64,000 bases of DNA, taken from the NCBI RefSeq assembly GCF_000281715.2, contig NZ_CP124576.1:1681501-1745500 (forward strand). The letters run 5' to 3'. The translations under genes were made by a program, and so were the position numbers. Shown piece after piece: positions 44,396-53,230 of the stretch (positions within the stretch are counted from its first letter, which is position 1; the number at the start of each line of letters is the position of its first letter). The notes beneath the pieces are model-generated. The model was not told the DNA's origin, did not search any database, and saw only the letters and a list, made by a program, of their open reading frames with translations. The stretch comes from Sphingobium sp. AP49 (GTDB lineage Bacteria; Pseudomonadota; Alphaproteobacteria; Sphingomonadales; Sphingomonadaceae).

Positions 44396-45691
44396 ATGAC
44401 CGATTCGATCGAATCCGGCGCTGTGACGGACGGGCAGGGACGCAACCTGCCACCGCTCAAGCTGCATGTGCCCGAGCCGCCCGCGCGGCCCGGCGAGCGC
44501 GCGGATTTCACCCATTTCGACATTCCCGCGGCCGACGCGGCACCGCGCCCGGACGAGGCAACCCACCCTTCCCAGATGCGCGACTTCGCCTATGGGCTGG
44601 TCCGCGTGCTGGACGAGGATGGCCATGCGGTCGGCGCCTGGGATCCCAAGCTGCCGGCCGAGACGCTGCTGAAGATGCTGCGCTACATGGCGCTGACCCG
44701 CGCTTTCGACGGCCGCATGTTCCGCGCCCAGCGCCAGGGCAAGACCAGTTTCTACATGAAGTCGACCGGCGAGGAGGCGGTGTCGATCGGCGCCGCGCTT
44801 GCCCTGTCGCGCGACGACATGTGCTTTCCCTCCTATCGCCAGCAGGGCATATTGATCGCGCGGGACTGGTCCATCGTCGACATGATGAACCAGATTTACT
44901 CGAACAAGGGCGACCGGATGAAGGGCCGCCAACTGCCGATCATGTATTCGGCGCGGGAAGCCGGCTTCTTCTCCATCTCCGGCAACCTCACCACCCAATA
45001 TCCCCAGGCGGTGGGCTGGGCGATGGCGAGCGCGGCCAAGGGCGACACCCGCATCGCCGCCACCTGGTGCGGCGAGGGCTCGACGGCGGAGGGTGACTTC
45101 CATTCGGCCTGCACCTTCGCCAGCGTCTATCGCGCCCCGGTCATCATGAATGTGGTCAACAACCAGTGGGCGATCAGCAGCTTCTCCGGCTTTGCCGGGG
45201 CGGAGGCGACCACCTTCGCCGCGCGCGCGATCGGCTATGGCATTGCCGGGCTGCGCGTCGACGGCAATGATGTGCTGGCCGTCTATGCCGCTACCCGCTG
45301 GGCCGCCGACCGCGCCCGCGCCAATGGCGGCCCGACCCTGATCGAGCATTTCACCTATCGCGTCGAAGGGCACAGCACGTCCGACGATCCCACCGCCTAT
45401 CGCTCGGCCGAGGAAAGCAGCCAATGGCCGCTCGGCGATCCGATCGCGCGGCTGAAGCAGCATTGCATCAATCTGGGCATCTGGGACGAGGAACGCCACG
45501 CCGCGATGGACCAGGAACTGGCCGAGATGGTCCGTGACGCCGCGCGCGAGGCCGAAAAGAACGGCATATTGGGCCATGGCCTCCACCATCCGATGGAAAG
45601 CATGTTCCAGGACGTGTTCGAGGACATGCCCTGGCACCTGAAAGAACAGCAGCAGCAGATGCTCGACGAATGGAAGGCGGCAGGGCTGTGA
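44396..45691 (+). CDS. bkdA1: Branched-chain 2-oxoacid dehydrogenase E1 component, alpha subunit
   Basis: The subunit binds thiamine diphosphate and decarboxylates 2-oxoacids from valine, leucine and isoleucine. From ATG 44396 it has 431 residues. A family-like N-terminal extension precedes MLRYMALTRAFDGRMFRAQRQGK, SFYMKSTGEEAVSIGAALAL and the ThDP pocket segment WCGEGSTAEGDFH...NNQWAIS. HSTSDDPTAYR near residue 325 is the usual phosphorylation-loop region. AGGAGGCAGG precedes the ATG. It heads the E1 alpha-E1 beta-E2 operon. Confidence 0.92.
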   Translation: MTDSIESGAVTDGQGRNLPPLKLHVPEPPARPGERADFTHFDIPAADAAPRPDEATHPSQMRDFAYGLVRVLDEDGHAVGAWDPKLPAETLLKMLRYMALTRAFDGRMFRAQRQGKTSFYMKSTGEEAVSIGAALALSRDDMCFPSYRQQGILIARDWSIVDMMNQIYSNKGDRMKGRQLPIMYSAREAGFFSISGNLTTQYPQAVGWAMASAAKGDTRIAATWCGEGSTAEGDFHSACTFASVYRAPVIMNVVNNQWAISSFSGFAGAEATTFAARAIGYGIAGLRVDGNDVLAVYAATRWAADRARANGGPTLIEHFTYRVEGHSTSDDPTAYRSAEESSQWPLGDPIARLKQHCINLGIWDEERHAAMDQELAEMVRDAAREAEKNGILGHGLHHPMESMFQDVFEDMPWHLKEQQQQMLDEWKAAGL

Positions 45692-45712
45692 GGGCGCCTG
45701 CATCCACGAACG

Positions 45713-45798
45713 CCGTCATCCCAGCGAAGGCTGGGATCTCCCTTCTGCTGAAGGGCGCCACGAAGAAAAATGAGATGCCAGCCTGCGCTGGCATGACG
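45713..45798. repeat. Compound palindromic repeat (REP/BIME-like) between E1 alpha and E1 beta
   Basis: Two hairpins are arranged head to head: CCCAGC-GAAG-GCTGGG near 45719-45734 and GCCAGC-CTGC-GCTGGC near 45777-45792. The outer edges CGTCAT and ATGACG, and the inner edges ATCTC and GAGAT, are also inverted, so the unit is an inverted repeat of inverted repeats. Sequences of the form CGTCATCCCAGC...GCTGGGATCTC are widely scattered in sphingomonads. Confidence 0.75.
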
Positions 45799-45817
45799 AA
45801 TGGAGAGGATTCGCATC

Positions 45818-46864
45818 ATGGCAGATGATGTGATGGAGGCTGTGGCTGACACCCAGCAGATGAACATGATCCAGGCGATCAACAGCGCACTGGACGTGAT
45901 GATGGGCCGCGACCCCGATGTCGTGGTGATGGGGGAGGATGTCGGCTATTTCGGCGGGGTGTTCCGCGCCACCGCCGGCCTGCAGCAGAAATATGGCAAG
46001 AACCGCGTGTTCGACACGCCGATCACCGAATGCGGCATCATCGGCGTCGCGGTCGGCATGGGCGCCTATGGCCTGCGGCCGGTCCCCGAAATCCAGTTTG
46101 CCGACTATATCTATCCCGCGCTCGACCAGTTGGTGAGCGAGGCGGCACGGCTGCGCTATCGCTCGGCCGGCGAGTTCATTGCGCCGATGACGGTGCGCTC
46201 GCCCTTTGGCGGCGGCATCTTCGGCGGCCAGACCCATAGCCAGAGCCCGGAGGGCATCTTCACCCATGTGTCCGGGGTCAAGACGGTGATCCCGTCCACC
46301 CCCTATGACGCCAAGGGGCTGCTGATCGCCGCGATCGAGGATAATGATCCGACCATCTTCTTCGAGCCCAAGCGCATCTATAACGGCCCGTTCGACGGCC
46401 ATTATGACACGCCGGCCAAGAGCTGGGCGGGGCATGCAGATGCGCAGGTGCCGCAGGGCTATTATCGCATCCCGCTCGGCAAGGCGCGGATCGCCCGGCC
46501 CGGCGCGGCGCTGACCATCCTCTGCTATGGCACGATGGTCCATGTCGTAGAAAATACCGTGGCGAAACTGGGCGTCGATGCCGAGATCGTCGACCTGCGC
46601 ACGCTGGTGCCGCTCGACATCGACACGATCGAGGCGTCGGTCAGGAAGACCGGCCGCTGTCTGATCGTGCATGAAGCGACGCGGACCAGTGGCTTTGGCG
46701 CCGAACTGTCGGCGCTGGTGCAGGAACGCTGCTTCTACCATCTCGAAGCGCCGATCGAGCGCGTCACCGGCTTCGACACCCCTTATCCGCACAGTCTGGA
46801 ATGGGCCTATTTCCCCGGCCCCGTGCGCATCCGCGAAGCCATCAACAAGATCATGAAGGACTGA
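45818..46864 (+). CDS. bkdA2: Branched-chain 2-oxoacid dehydrogenase E1 component, beta subunit
   Basis: The 348-residue subunit completes the E1 heterotetramer. It contains MNMIQAINSALDVMMGRDPDVVVMGEDVGYFGGVFRAT (given in segments), RVFDTPITECGIIGVAVGMGAYG, QFADYIYPALDQLVSEAARLRYRS and the C-terminal VTGFDTPYPHSLEWAYFP. ATG 45818 follows GGAGAGG. It lies 126 bases after E1 alpha because a repeat element separates them, and five bases before E2. Confidence 0.93.
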   Translation: MADDVMEAVADTQQMNMIQAINSALDVMMGRDPDVVVMGEDVGYFGGVFRATAGLQQKYGKNRVFDTPITECGIIGVAVGMGAYGLRPVPEIQFADYIYPALDQLVSEAARLRYRSAGEFIAPMTVRSPFGGGIFGGQTHSQSPEGIFTHVSGVKTVIPSTPYDAKGLLIAAIEDNDPTIFFEPKRIYNGPFDGHYDTPAKSWAGHADAQVPQGYYRIPLGKARIARPGAALTILCYGTMVHVVENTVAKLGVDAEIVDLRTLVPLDIDTIEASVRKTGRCLIVHEATRTSGFGAELSALVQERCFYHLEAPIERVTGFDTPYPHSLEWAYFPGPVRIREAINKIMKD

Positions 46865-46869
46865 GCGCC

Positions 46870-48165
46870 ATGGCTCTTTTCACATTCAAGCTGCCGGACA
46901 TCGGCGAAGGCATTGCGCAGGCGGAGATTGTCGGCTGGCACATCAAGGTCGGCGACCGGGTCGAGGAAGACCAGCCGATTGCCGACATGATGACCGACAA
47001 GGCGACGGTCGAGATGGAAAGCCCGGTCGCGGGCACCGTCGTCCGCCTGGCCGGGGAGCCCGGCGATCAGGTGTCGATCGGCGCGATGCTGGTGGAGATC
47101 GAGACGGCAGGCGAGGGGGCGGCTGCCGCACCCGCGCCGTCGGTCGAAACGGTCGAGGCCGAGACGCCGGGAGAGGCGGAGATCGCGGTACCTGTGCAGG
47201 CTGAACCCGTCGTGCAGGCGCCTGCGCCCCAGGAAGCGAAGAGCGCAGCCAAGCCTGAACCAATCGTAGAGCCGGCCGGGCATGCTGCACCCGTCCTGGC
47301 ATCCCCCGCCGTCCGCGCCCGGGCCAGGGAACTGGGCATCGACCTCGCGCTGGTGAAGCCCAATGGCGACCATGTCCGCCACACCGACCTCGACGCCTAT
47401 CTCCTCTATGGCGCGGGGCAGGGCTATCGCCCGGCGGGCCGCGCGGCACCGCGCGCCGACGAGCAGGTGAAGGTGATCGGCATGCGCCGCCGCATTGCCG
47501 AGAATATGGCTGCGTCCAAGCGCCACATCCCGCACTTCACCTATGTCGAGGAAATCGACGTCACCGCACTGGAGGAGGCGCGGACGCAGCTCAACGATCA
47601 TCGTGGCGATCGGCCCAAGCTCACCATGCTGCCGCTGCTGATCGTGGCGATCTGCAAGACGCTGCCCGACTTCCCGATGCTCAATGCCCGTTATGATGAT
47701 GATGAGGCGGGCGTGGTGACACGCCATGGCGCGGTGCATCTGGGTATGGCGACGCAGACCGATGCGGGCCTGATGGTGCCGGTGATCCGCGACGCGCAGG
47801 ACAAGAATGTCTGGCAGTTGGCGACCGAGATCCGCCGCCTCGCCGACGCCGCGCGCAGCGGCAAGGCGACGTCGGCCGAACTGTCGGGCTCCACTTTGAC
47901 CCTGACCTCGCTCGGCCCGCTCGGCGGCATCGCCACCACCCCGGTCATCAACCGGCCCGAAGTGGCGATCATCGGCCCCAACCGCGTGATCGAGCGCCCC
48001 ATGTTCGTGACGAACAAGATGGGGAGCAAGGAGATCGTCGCGGCAAAGCTGATGAACCTGTCGATCAGCTGCGACCATCGCGTCGTCGACGGCTGGGATG
48101 CGGCCAGCTTCGTCCAGGCCGTGCGCAAACTGCTGGAAACGCCGGTCCTGCTGTTCGAGGGCTGA
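46870..48165 (+). CDS. bkdB: Branched-chain 2-oxoacid dehydrogenase E2 component (dihydrolipoyl acyltransferase)
   Basis: E2 transfers acyl groups to CoA and forms the core of the complex. The 431-residue protein has a single lipoyl domain with Lys44 in MMTDKATVEMES, an Ala/Pro/Glu-rich linker (about residues 82-135), a peripheral-subunit-binding domain (ASPAVRARARELGIDLALV) and the catalytic domain ending with SCDHRVVDGWDAASF (active-site His). The E3 subunit (lipoamide dehydrogenase) is not in the operon, which ends at a terminator. Confidence 0.94.
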   Translation: MALFTFKLPDIGEGIAQAEIVGWHIKVGDRVEEDQPIADMMTDKATVEMESPVAGTVVRLAGEPGDQVSIGAMLVEIETAGEGAAAAPAPSVETVEAETPGEAEIAVPVQAEPVVQAPAPQEAKSAAKPEPIVEPAGHAAPVLASPAVRARARELGIDLALVKPNGDHVRHTDLDAYLLYGAGQGYRPAGRAAPRADEQVKVIGMRRRIAENMAASKRHIPHFTYVEEIDVTALEEARTQLNDHRGDRPKLTMLPLLIVAICKTLPDFPMLNARYDDDEAGVVTRHGAVHLGMATQTDAGLMVPVIRDAQDKNVWQLATEIRRLADAARSGKATSAELSGSTLTLTSLGPLGGIATTPVINRPEVAIIGPNRVIERPMFVTNKMGSKEIVAAKLMNLSISCDHRVVDGWDAASFVQAVRKLLETPVLLFEG

Positions 48166-48178
48166 GAAACGCAAGCAA

Positions 48179-48207
48179 GGGGGCGGAGGCATCCGCCCCC
48201 TTTATTT
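48179..48207. terminator. Terminator after the bkd operon
   Basis: GGGGGCGGA pairs with TCCGCCCCC over a four-base loop and is followed by TTTATTT. It lies between converging genes; its T-tract overlaps the last codons of the methyltransferase gene. Confidence 0.85.
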
Positions 48208-48945
48208 GGTCAGCACGACGATCGCCCCCTTGGTGGGGTCGGGCTTGAACAATAGCCGCAGGACCCGGCGGACGATGTAGAAGCGCCGCTTGCTCAGCAG
48301 GCGCTTGGGATAGGTGCGCCGCTTGTAGAAGATGCTGAAGAGCTCTTCGGGCATCGGCAGGATACGGGCATCGGCAAAGCCCGCTTCCCGACCGCGCGCG
48401 ATGATCAGGTGCGGCGGCATGTCCCGTTCGGTCACGCCATATAGCTCCATGGCCTGGATCGAGATCGGATTGTCGGCATGGCCTTCGCCCGGTTCATGGG
48501 TGATCAGCATGCCGCCCGGCTTGAGCGCGCGAAAGACCGAGCGGATCGCCAGCCCCTCATCCTCGGCATGATGAAGCGAATCGAAAAAGATCGCCGCGTC
48601 GAAATAGCCGTCAAAATCGAGCGATTCAAAATCGCTGCAGACAAAACGCAGATTGTCGCCGATGCCGTAAAGGCGGGCGCCTTCCCGCGCCAGTTCGATC
48701 ATGTCTGCGGCAATGTCCTGTCCCACCACCTCATAACCATGGCGGGCGAGAAAGCTGCTGGTCCAGCCGCCGCCACAGCCCAGGTCCAATATGCGTGCCG
48801 GTGGCGGCGGCAGCAACGACATGATCGTGCCGATCGACGTCAGGTTGAGACCGCATAGTGGGTCGGAAAACGGCTTATGGAGGCAATGATCGCGCCCCAT
48901 TTCGCCAATATTGGCGAGATAGGCCTGCTCGCCTTCTTTTGGCAT
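48202..48945 (-). CDS. Class I SAM-dependent methyltransferase
   Basis: From ATG 48945 (MPKEGEQAYLANIGEMGRDH) the protein has 247 residues. The methyltransferase fold motifs are ARILDLGCGGGWTSSFLA (motif I, about residues 51-68), DIAADMIELA, and FDAAIFFDSLHHAEDEGLAIRSVFRALKPGGMLI in segments (motifs II-III). The substrate is unknown; the basic C-terminus (YKRRTYPKRLLSKRRFYIVRRVLRLLFK) could contact membrane or a polyanion. It stands alone. Confidence 0.75.
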   Translation of the reverse strand: MPKEGEQAYLANIGEMGRDHCLHKPFSDPLCGLNLTSIGTIMSLLPPPPARILDLGCGGGWTSSFLARHGYEVVGQDIAADMIELAREGARLYGIGDNLRFVCSDFESLDFDGYFDAAIFFDSLHHAEDEGLAIRSVFRALKPGGMLITHEPGEGHADNPISIQAMELYGVTERDMPPHLIIARGREAGFADARILPMPEELFSIFYKRRTYPKRLLSKRRFYIVRRVLRLLFKPDPTKGAIVVLTK

Positions 48946-49061
48946 GGACAATAGTCTCCGAAACTGGTCGTCCGGCTCTATGAAGATTGTTGCAACGGTA
49001 CAAGCGCGGCCTGCACGAGAAGAGATTTGTTGCGTAACGCGCGCGGTTTCAGCGCGCGTCT

Positions 49062-49535
49062 TCAGCGTACCGTGGCGCGATAGCTTAGGCGGCCGGTTTG
49101 TCCGGGCAGGACCGCATCTGGCAGCAGCCAGCGGACATGGGTGACATCGGCCGGCGTGGCCCGGCGGGTGCCGCCCAGCGGCGTGGGCAGCCATAGTTGA
49201 TCGAGGCGGCCCCAATGCACGCCACCATCGACCGACAATTGCATCAGCGGATGGGAAAGGTCGAGCTGGGTGCCATGGGGTATCGGGCGGACGACGGCCA
49301 TGCCACGGATCGGCCGGTTGCCTTCATGGCGCCAGTCGACCACCACGATCAACTGATCGCCGGGCAGGGCATCCTGCGCTGTGGCGACGATACGCCGGGA
49401 TCGGCCATTGATGTCGACCTGGACACGCTCCACGAACATGCGCGTATCGAGATGGATATCCTGCTGCGCCGCGGCTGTCGCCGGCGCGATCAACGCGGCC
49501 AGCATGACCAGCCATGACATGCCTCGCAATGTCAT
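49062..49535 (-). CDS. Secreted hypothetical protein, DUF11-like repeat
   Basis: The 157-residue product has a signal peptide (MSWLVMLAALIAPATAAAQ; Met1 or Met6 may be the start). The mature part is all-beta in appearance, with ATAQDALPGDQLIVVVDWRHEGNRPIRG and VVRPIPHGTQL, a pattern seen in DUF11-type repeats where a fold stores conserved PGD...Y/W...N and P-x-G segments. No catalytic motif is visible. It is transcribed alone; a GC-rich inverted repeat (ACGCGCG/CGCGCGT) lies after its stop. Confidence 0.6.
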   Translation of the reverse strand: MTLRGMSWLVMLAALIAPATAAAQQDIHLDTRMFVERVQVDINGRSRRIVATAQDALPGDQLIVVVDWRHEGNRPIRGMAVVRPIPHGTQLDLSHPLMQLSVDGGVHWGRLDQLWLPTPLGGTRRATPADVTHVRWLLPDAVLPGQTGRLSYRATVR

Positions 49536-49697
49536 GCGATATTCCCCCTATCGTCTCGACGGAGGCTTAGCAGCGAGGGCCGAATATTTGGTTAAATCCT
49601 TGTTTCCCTTCTGGGGGCGGCATGTCGGCTATTGGAAATTGACCGCTACGGCCAGCGGGTGCAGAGCAGGCCTGATAGGCTAGGGGGATCATCAGGG

Positions 49698-50852
49698 GTG
49701 ACATCGCACGAGCAAATGGAGATCAACCGGCGGCGCGACCGGCTGCTCGCGTCGATCGCGTTGACGTCCGGGCTGGGATTGATGCTGGCCTTGCCTTTCG
49801 CCTTGCGGGCCGGTGCCGAGTTTTTTCTGCCGCTGACGGCCGCGCTGGTGGTCGCGATCGCGCTGGTGCCGTTGCTCGAATGGCTGGAACGGCACCGCTT
49901 GCCGTCCGCGCTGGCGGCCTTTGCCGCCGTCATTGCCTTCCTTGTGGTTGCCAATACCGCGCTGGTGTTGATTGTCGTGCCGGCAACCGACTGGTTTCGA
50001 ATCCTGCCCCAGCGGCTGCCGCAGATCCAGGCGAACCTGGCGCCACTGATCGACCTCTATTCGCAGCTCCAGCGATTTGTCGATGAAACCGTGCGGATGC
50101 TGGCTACCGGGCCGGTTGCCGGGGCGCAGGCCACGGCGGTCGAGGCGCCACGGTCGCTGTTGCAGTTCGCCGCGACATCGGCCCCCTCGGCGATCATCCA
50201 GATGGTGTTCGCCCTGCTCATCATCTATTTTTTCCTTGCCGGCTGGACCCGGCTGCGCCGGCGCACGATCAACAGCCGGGGCAGTTTCGATGGCGCGATG
50301 GCTGTCGCCCGGGTGATCCAGAATGTCGTCGATGCGACATCGGCCTATGTCATGACGATCGCGACCATCAACCTGTGCCTGGGGCTGGCCGTTGCGATTG
50401 CGCTGTGGCTGATCGGCATGCCATCGCCCTGGATGTGGGGCGGCATCGTCGCGTTGCTGAACTTCGTCCCCTATTTCGGACCGATGATGGCGGCGGTGCT
50501 GCTGGCGTTGGGCGGCCTGATGGTGTTCGACGATATCTGGACGGCGCTGCTGCCCGCGCTGTTGCAGGTCGGGTTCCATCTGGTCGAATCCAACGTCATC
50601 ACCCCGACCATCCTGGGACGGCGGCTCACGATGAACCCGCTGCTGATTCTCGTCTCGCTGACCTTCTGGGGATGGGTATGGGGAACGCCGGGCGCCTTGC
50701 TGGGCGTGCCGTTGCTCATCATTGTCCAGACCGTGGTGGCGGCGGCGGGAACCCCGGATATTGCGGGTTTCCTGTTCGAGCGGGGGACGCTGACGGTTTC
50801 TCCACGCAAAGAAAATGCGGATCAGGAAGAAACTGACAGTCTGGACGGTTGA
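49698..50852 (+). CDS. AI-2E family transporter (PerM/UPF0118)
   Basis: The protein, 384 residues from GTG 49698 (378 from ATG 49716), has two N-terminal helix pairs, a long soluble loop (about residues 80-165, IPQIQ-like LPQRLPQIQANLAPLIDLYSQL) and C-terminal helices with FVPYFGPMMAAVLLALGG, VGFHLVESNVITPTILGRR and TFWGWVWGTPGALLGVPLL. The last segments are diagnostic for the family. Members export AI-2 or act as Na+/H+ antiporters in some species; substrate here is unknown. Confidence 0.85.
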   Translation: MTSHEQMEINRRRDRLLASIALTSGLGLMLALPFALRAGAEFFLPLTAALVVAIALVPLLEWLERHRLPSALAAFAAVIAFLVVANTALVLIVVPATDWFRILPQRLPQIQANLAPLIDLYSQLQRFVDETVRMLATGPVAGAQATAVEAPRSLLQFAATSAPSAIIQMVFALLIIYFFLAGWTRLRRRTINSRGSFDGAMAVARVIQNVVDATSAYVMTIATINLCLGLAVAIALWLIGMPSPWMWGGIVALLNFVPYFGPMMAAVLLALGGLMVFDDIWTALLPALLQVGFHLVESNVITPTILGRRLTMNPLLILVSLTFWGWVWGTPGALLGVPLLIIVQTVVAAAGTPDIAGFLFERGTLTVSPRKENADQEETDSLDG

Positions 50853-50894
50853 CAGGTCCGGCGGACCCGCATATCTGGCCGCTCCACACCAAAC

Positions 50895-50971
50895 GCGGGT
50901 GTAGCTCAGTTGGTTAGAGTGCCGGCCTGTCACGCCGGAGGTCGCGGGTTCGAGCCCCGTCACTCGCGCCA
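50895..50971 (+). tRNA. tRNA-Asp (anticodon GTC), copy 1
   Basis: GCGGGTGTAGCTCAG starts the gene and ACTCGCGCCA ends it, with encoded CCA. The anticodon loop CTGTCAC gives GTC. It is identical to copy 2 and is followed by the same small hairpin (CTTTCC/GGAAAG). Confidence 0.96.
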
Positions 50972-51051
50972 CTTTCCTTGACCGGAAAGTTGGAAGGTGT
51001 ACAGATTTGCATCATCTGGTGGCCAGTGGCCACGAATGGATGCCACCCTGC

Positions 51052-51128
51052 GCGGGTGTAGCTCAGTTGGTTAGAGTGCCGGCCTGTCACGCCGGAGGTC
51101 GCGGGTTCGAGCCCCGTCACTCGCGCCA
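51052..51128 (+). tRNA. tRNA-Asp (anticodon GTC), copy 2
   Basis: It is identical to copy 1 over 77 bases, and the following 19 bases (CTTTCCTTGACCGGAAAGT) are also identical, which points to recent duplication of the gene plus flank. Spacing from copy 1 is 157 bases start to start. Confidence 0.96.
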
Positions 51129-51212
51129 CTTTCCTTGACCGGAAAGTGAAAATTTCTCCTAGAACAGCATCGCTTGGCGGCCGATCGGTCGCGGTGCGCT
51201 GCTGTGCCGCAC

Positions 51213-51289
<77 letters not shown>

Positions 51290-51306
51290 CTTCTCCCGAA
51301 GTGGCC

Positions 51307-51327
51307 GGATCGTCCGCCGATCCTTTT
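51307..51327 (+). terminator. Terminator after the tRNA-Asp cluster
   Basis: GGATCG pairs with CGATCC over a five-base loop and is followed by TTTT, 18 bases after copy 3. Confidence 0.6.
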
Positions 51328-51337
51328 CCCCGATATT

Positions 51338-51370
51338 CTGAAAATGGGCCGACACCATCGGCATCGGCCC
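51338..51370 (-). terminator. Terminator after the aquaporin gene
   Basis: On the minus strand GGGCCGA pairs with TCGGCCC and is followed by ATTTTC. It lies 11 bases after the aquaporin stop. Confidence 0.6.
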
Positions 51371-51380
51371 GTTTCGGCAA

Positions 51381-52112
51381 TCAGAGATCTGCGCCAGTCA
51401 CATGCGGCGGCAGCGGTTCGTTGGCCAGCCAGCGATAGACGCCGCCGGCCGCCAGGGCGCCGACGATCGGGGCCACCCAGAACAGCCACAATTGCTGCAG
51501 GGCCAGGCCGCCGACCAGCAGGGCGGGGCCGGTGCTGCGCGCCGGATTGACCGACGTGTTGGTGACCGGAATGCTGATAAGGTGGATCAGCGTCAGCGCC
51601 AGGCCGATCGCGATCGGCGCGAATCCGGCCGGGGCGCGGGTGTCGGTCGCGCCCAGGATAACGCTGAGGAAGCCGAAGGTCAGGACGACCTCGATCACCA
51701 GTCCCGACGACAGCGCATAACCACCGGGCGAATGCGGGCCATAACCGTTTACCGCCAGGCCGTTGGGCGCCAGTTCATAGCCCGGCTGGCCGCTGGCGAT
51801 GAACAGCAGGACCGCGGCGGCAATCACCGCGCCCACCAGCTGGGCGACGATATAGGGGGCGATGTCGCGGGCCGGGAAGCGACCGCCGGCCCACAGGCCG
51901 ATCGTGACGGCCGGATTGAGATGACAGCCCGAAATATGCCCGATCGAAAAGGCCATGGTCAGCACGGTCAGGCCAAAGGCCAGGGCAACGCCCAGCAGGC
52001 CAATGCCGACATTGGGAAAGGCGGCTGCCAGCACGGCGCTGCCGCACCCGCCAAACACCAGCCAGAATGTGCCGAAACCTTCGGCAAATAGTCTCTTGCC
52101 CATTGGAACCAT
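51381..52112 (-). CDS. aqpZ: Aquaporin (MIP family, AqpZ-like)
   Basis: The 243-residue inner-membrane channel has six helices and both NPA loops, [18 protein letters not shown] (about residue 64) and [14 protein letters not shown] (about residue 185). The Arg after the second NPA and His/Thr-type selectivity residues fit a water channel of the AqpZ group rather than a glycerol facilitator. AGGAGG lies five bases before ATG 52112 (two before the adjacent ATG 52115). The start overlaps the stop of a small upstream frame. Confidence 0.9.
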   Translation of the reverse strand: MVPMGKRLFAEGFGTFWLVFGGCGSAVLAAAFPNVGIGLLGVALAFGLTVLTMAFSIGHISGCHLNPAVTIGLWAGGRFPARDIAPYIVAQLVGAVIAAAVLLFIASGQPGYELAPNGLAVNGYGPHSPGGYALSSGLVIEVVLTFGFLSVILGATDTRAPAGFAPIAIGLALTLIHLISIPVTNTSVNPARSTGPALLVGGLALQQLWLFWVAPIVGALAAGGVYRWLANEPLPPHVTGADL

Positions 52113-52318
52113 CATGTCCTCCTGTTGTGCGTTGCACCGGCCACCGGCATGCACGGACGTCCGGTGCGGGGTGGCGCCGCCCGGTCAATGTGGAATGGCA
52201 TGGGCAGGGGGCAGCGCCCGGGTTCCGGGACTGTGTCGACTGGTGACTGGCGCATGGACATGCCTTGGCCCCCCATTTCGTAGGACCGCGTCTGCCCGCA
52301 TCCGGCGAGCAAGATCAT
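52112..52318 (-). CDS. Possible small lipoprotein-like frame coupled to the aquaporin gene
   Basis: This 68-residue frame starts [18 protein letters not shown], with a lipobox-like LAGC but a hydrophobic stretch far too short for a normal signal peptide. The stop overlaps the aquaporin start as TGATG. GAGAG lies upstream of the ATG. The rest is Pro/Arg-rich and unlike a folded domain. It may be a leader for translational coupling or simply non-coding; the remaining 66 bases to the DUF2842 gene hold nothing clear. Confidence 0.25.
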   Translation of the reverse strand: MILLAGCGQTRSYEMGGQGMSMRQSPVDTVPEPGRCPLPMPFHIDRAAPPRTGRPCMPVAGATHNRRT

Positions 52319-52384
52319 TGCGATCTCTCAACGATCAGAAATATAGGGGATAATAGCGCTTTGCCAGCGCTAAGTGGCTAGGGA

Positions 52385-52627
52385 CTAACCCCGACGCCAG
52401 CGGCCGGTTTCCATCCAGGCGAGCAGGCGCCTCAGGGGAAGTAACCAGATCCAGATCAGGCCAAGAAAGACATAGGCCGGCACCTGGCCCCACATGGGCA
52501 GGCGGCCGATCCAGCTCGACAGGCTGCCAATCAGAATCGCCCAGCCCAGGATCATGGCCAGGATCAGGAACATGCCGGCGGGCTTGCGCCAGCTCGGCTG
52601 ATAATGATGACGGGGATCGATGCCCAT
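52385..52627 (-). CDS. DUF2842 membrane protein
   Basis: The 80-residue protein has an N-terminal PSWRKPAGMFLILAMILGWAILI segment and a second helix (VPAYVFLGLIWIWLLPLRRLLAWM), ending METGRWRRG. The WRKP-x-G start and the PLRPLL-like-W-M-E-x-G-RW end are the DUF2842 pattern of alphaproteobacteria. Function is unknown. The ATG is four bases after the stop of the cyclo-ligase gene, so the two are one transcript. Confidence 0.8.
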   Translation of the reverse strand: MGIDPRHHYQPSWRKPAGMFLILAMILGWAILIGSLSSWIGRLPMWGQVPAYVFLGLIWIWLLPLRRLLAWMETGRWRRG

Positions 52628-52631
52628 CGGA

Positions 52632-53213
52632 TCAGCCTGCCTCGATCAGCGTCGATTCGGTCAGGACCATGTCGAGCGGCAGATCCCAGGGGTCTGCCGG
52701 CACCGCGTCCAGTTCCTGCGCGGACCAGGCAAGGCCGATCCGCAACGCATCCGGGAACCGGGCGAAGGCGCGATCATAATAGCCGCCGCCTTGTCCCAGG
52801 CGGTTCATCGCGCGATCGAAGCCGAGAAGCGGGGCAAAGATGACATCGGGGGCGATCGCGCCGCCATCTGGATCGGGATGGCTGGTGCCGAACGGGCCGG
52901 GGAACAGTGGATCCTCCGGTCGCCAGGCGAGAAACTCCATGCTGCCGAGGCGATCGAGCACACGGGGCAATGCGACGGTCTTGCCCATGACGCCCAATTG
53001 CGCCGCCAGCCGCTGCGCCGGGGCTTCATCGTCCAGACCCATATAGAGCGCGACGATATGCGCATCGGCGATCCGCCGGGCCAGTGGCGAAGGGATGGCC
53101 TTGAACGCCAGCCGGTGCGCCAGCGAATCCAGCGTTGCGACGAAGTCGCGCCGTTGCTGACGCGCGATCGTGCGCAGCATGGTCTTGTCGGCCGCGTCAA
53201 TATCGTCTTGCAT
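52632..53213 (-). CDS. fau: 5-formyltetrahydrofolate cyclo-ligase
   Basis: The enzyme converts 5-formyl-THF to 5,10-methenyl-THF with ATP. From ATG 53213 (MQDDIDAADKTMLRTIARQQRRDF) it has 193 residues. The C-terminal signature APLLGFDRAMNRLGQGGGYYDRAF is diagnostic (ygfA/MTHFS family). The frame remains open upstream to 53393 only because it runs through the 6S RNA gene; those residues are not protein-like. The order zapA-6S RNA-fau is conserved across many proteobacteria. Confidence 0.92.
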   Translation of the reverse strand: MQDDIDAADKTMLRTIARQQRRDFVATLDSLAHRLAFKAIPSPLARRIADAHIVALYMGLDDEAPAQRLAAQLGVMGKTVALPRVLDRLGSMEFLAWRPEDPLFPGPFGTSHPDPDGGAIAPDVIFAPLLGFDRAMNRLGQGGGYYDRAFARFPDALRIGLAWSAQELDAVPADPWDLPLDMVLTESTLIEAG

Positions 53214-53230
53214 GGGAATGTGGGTCCACT

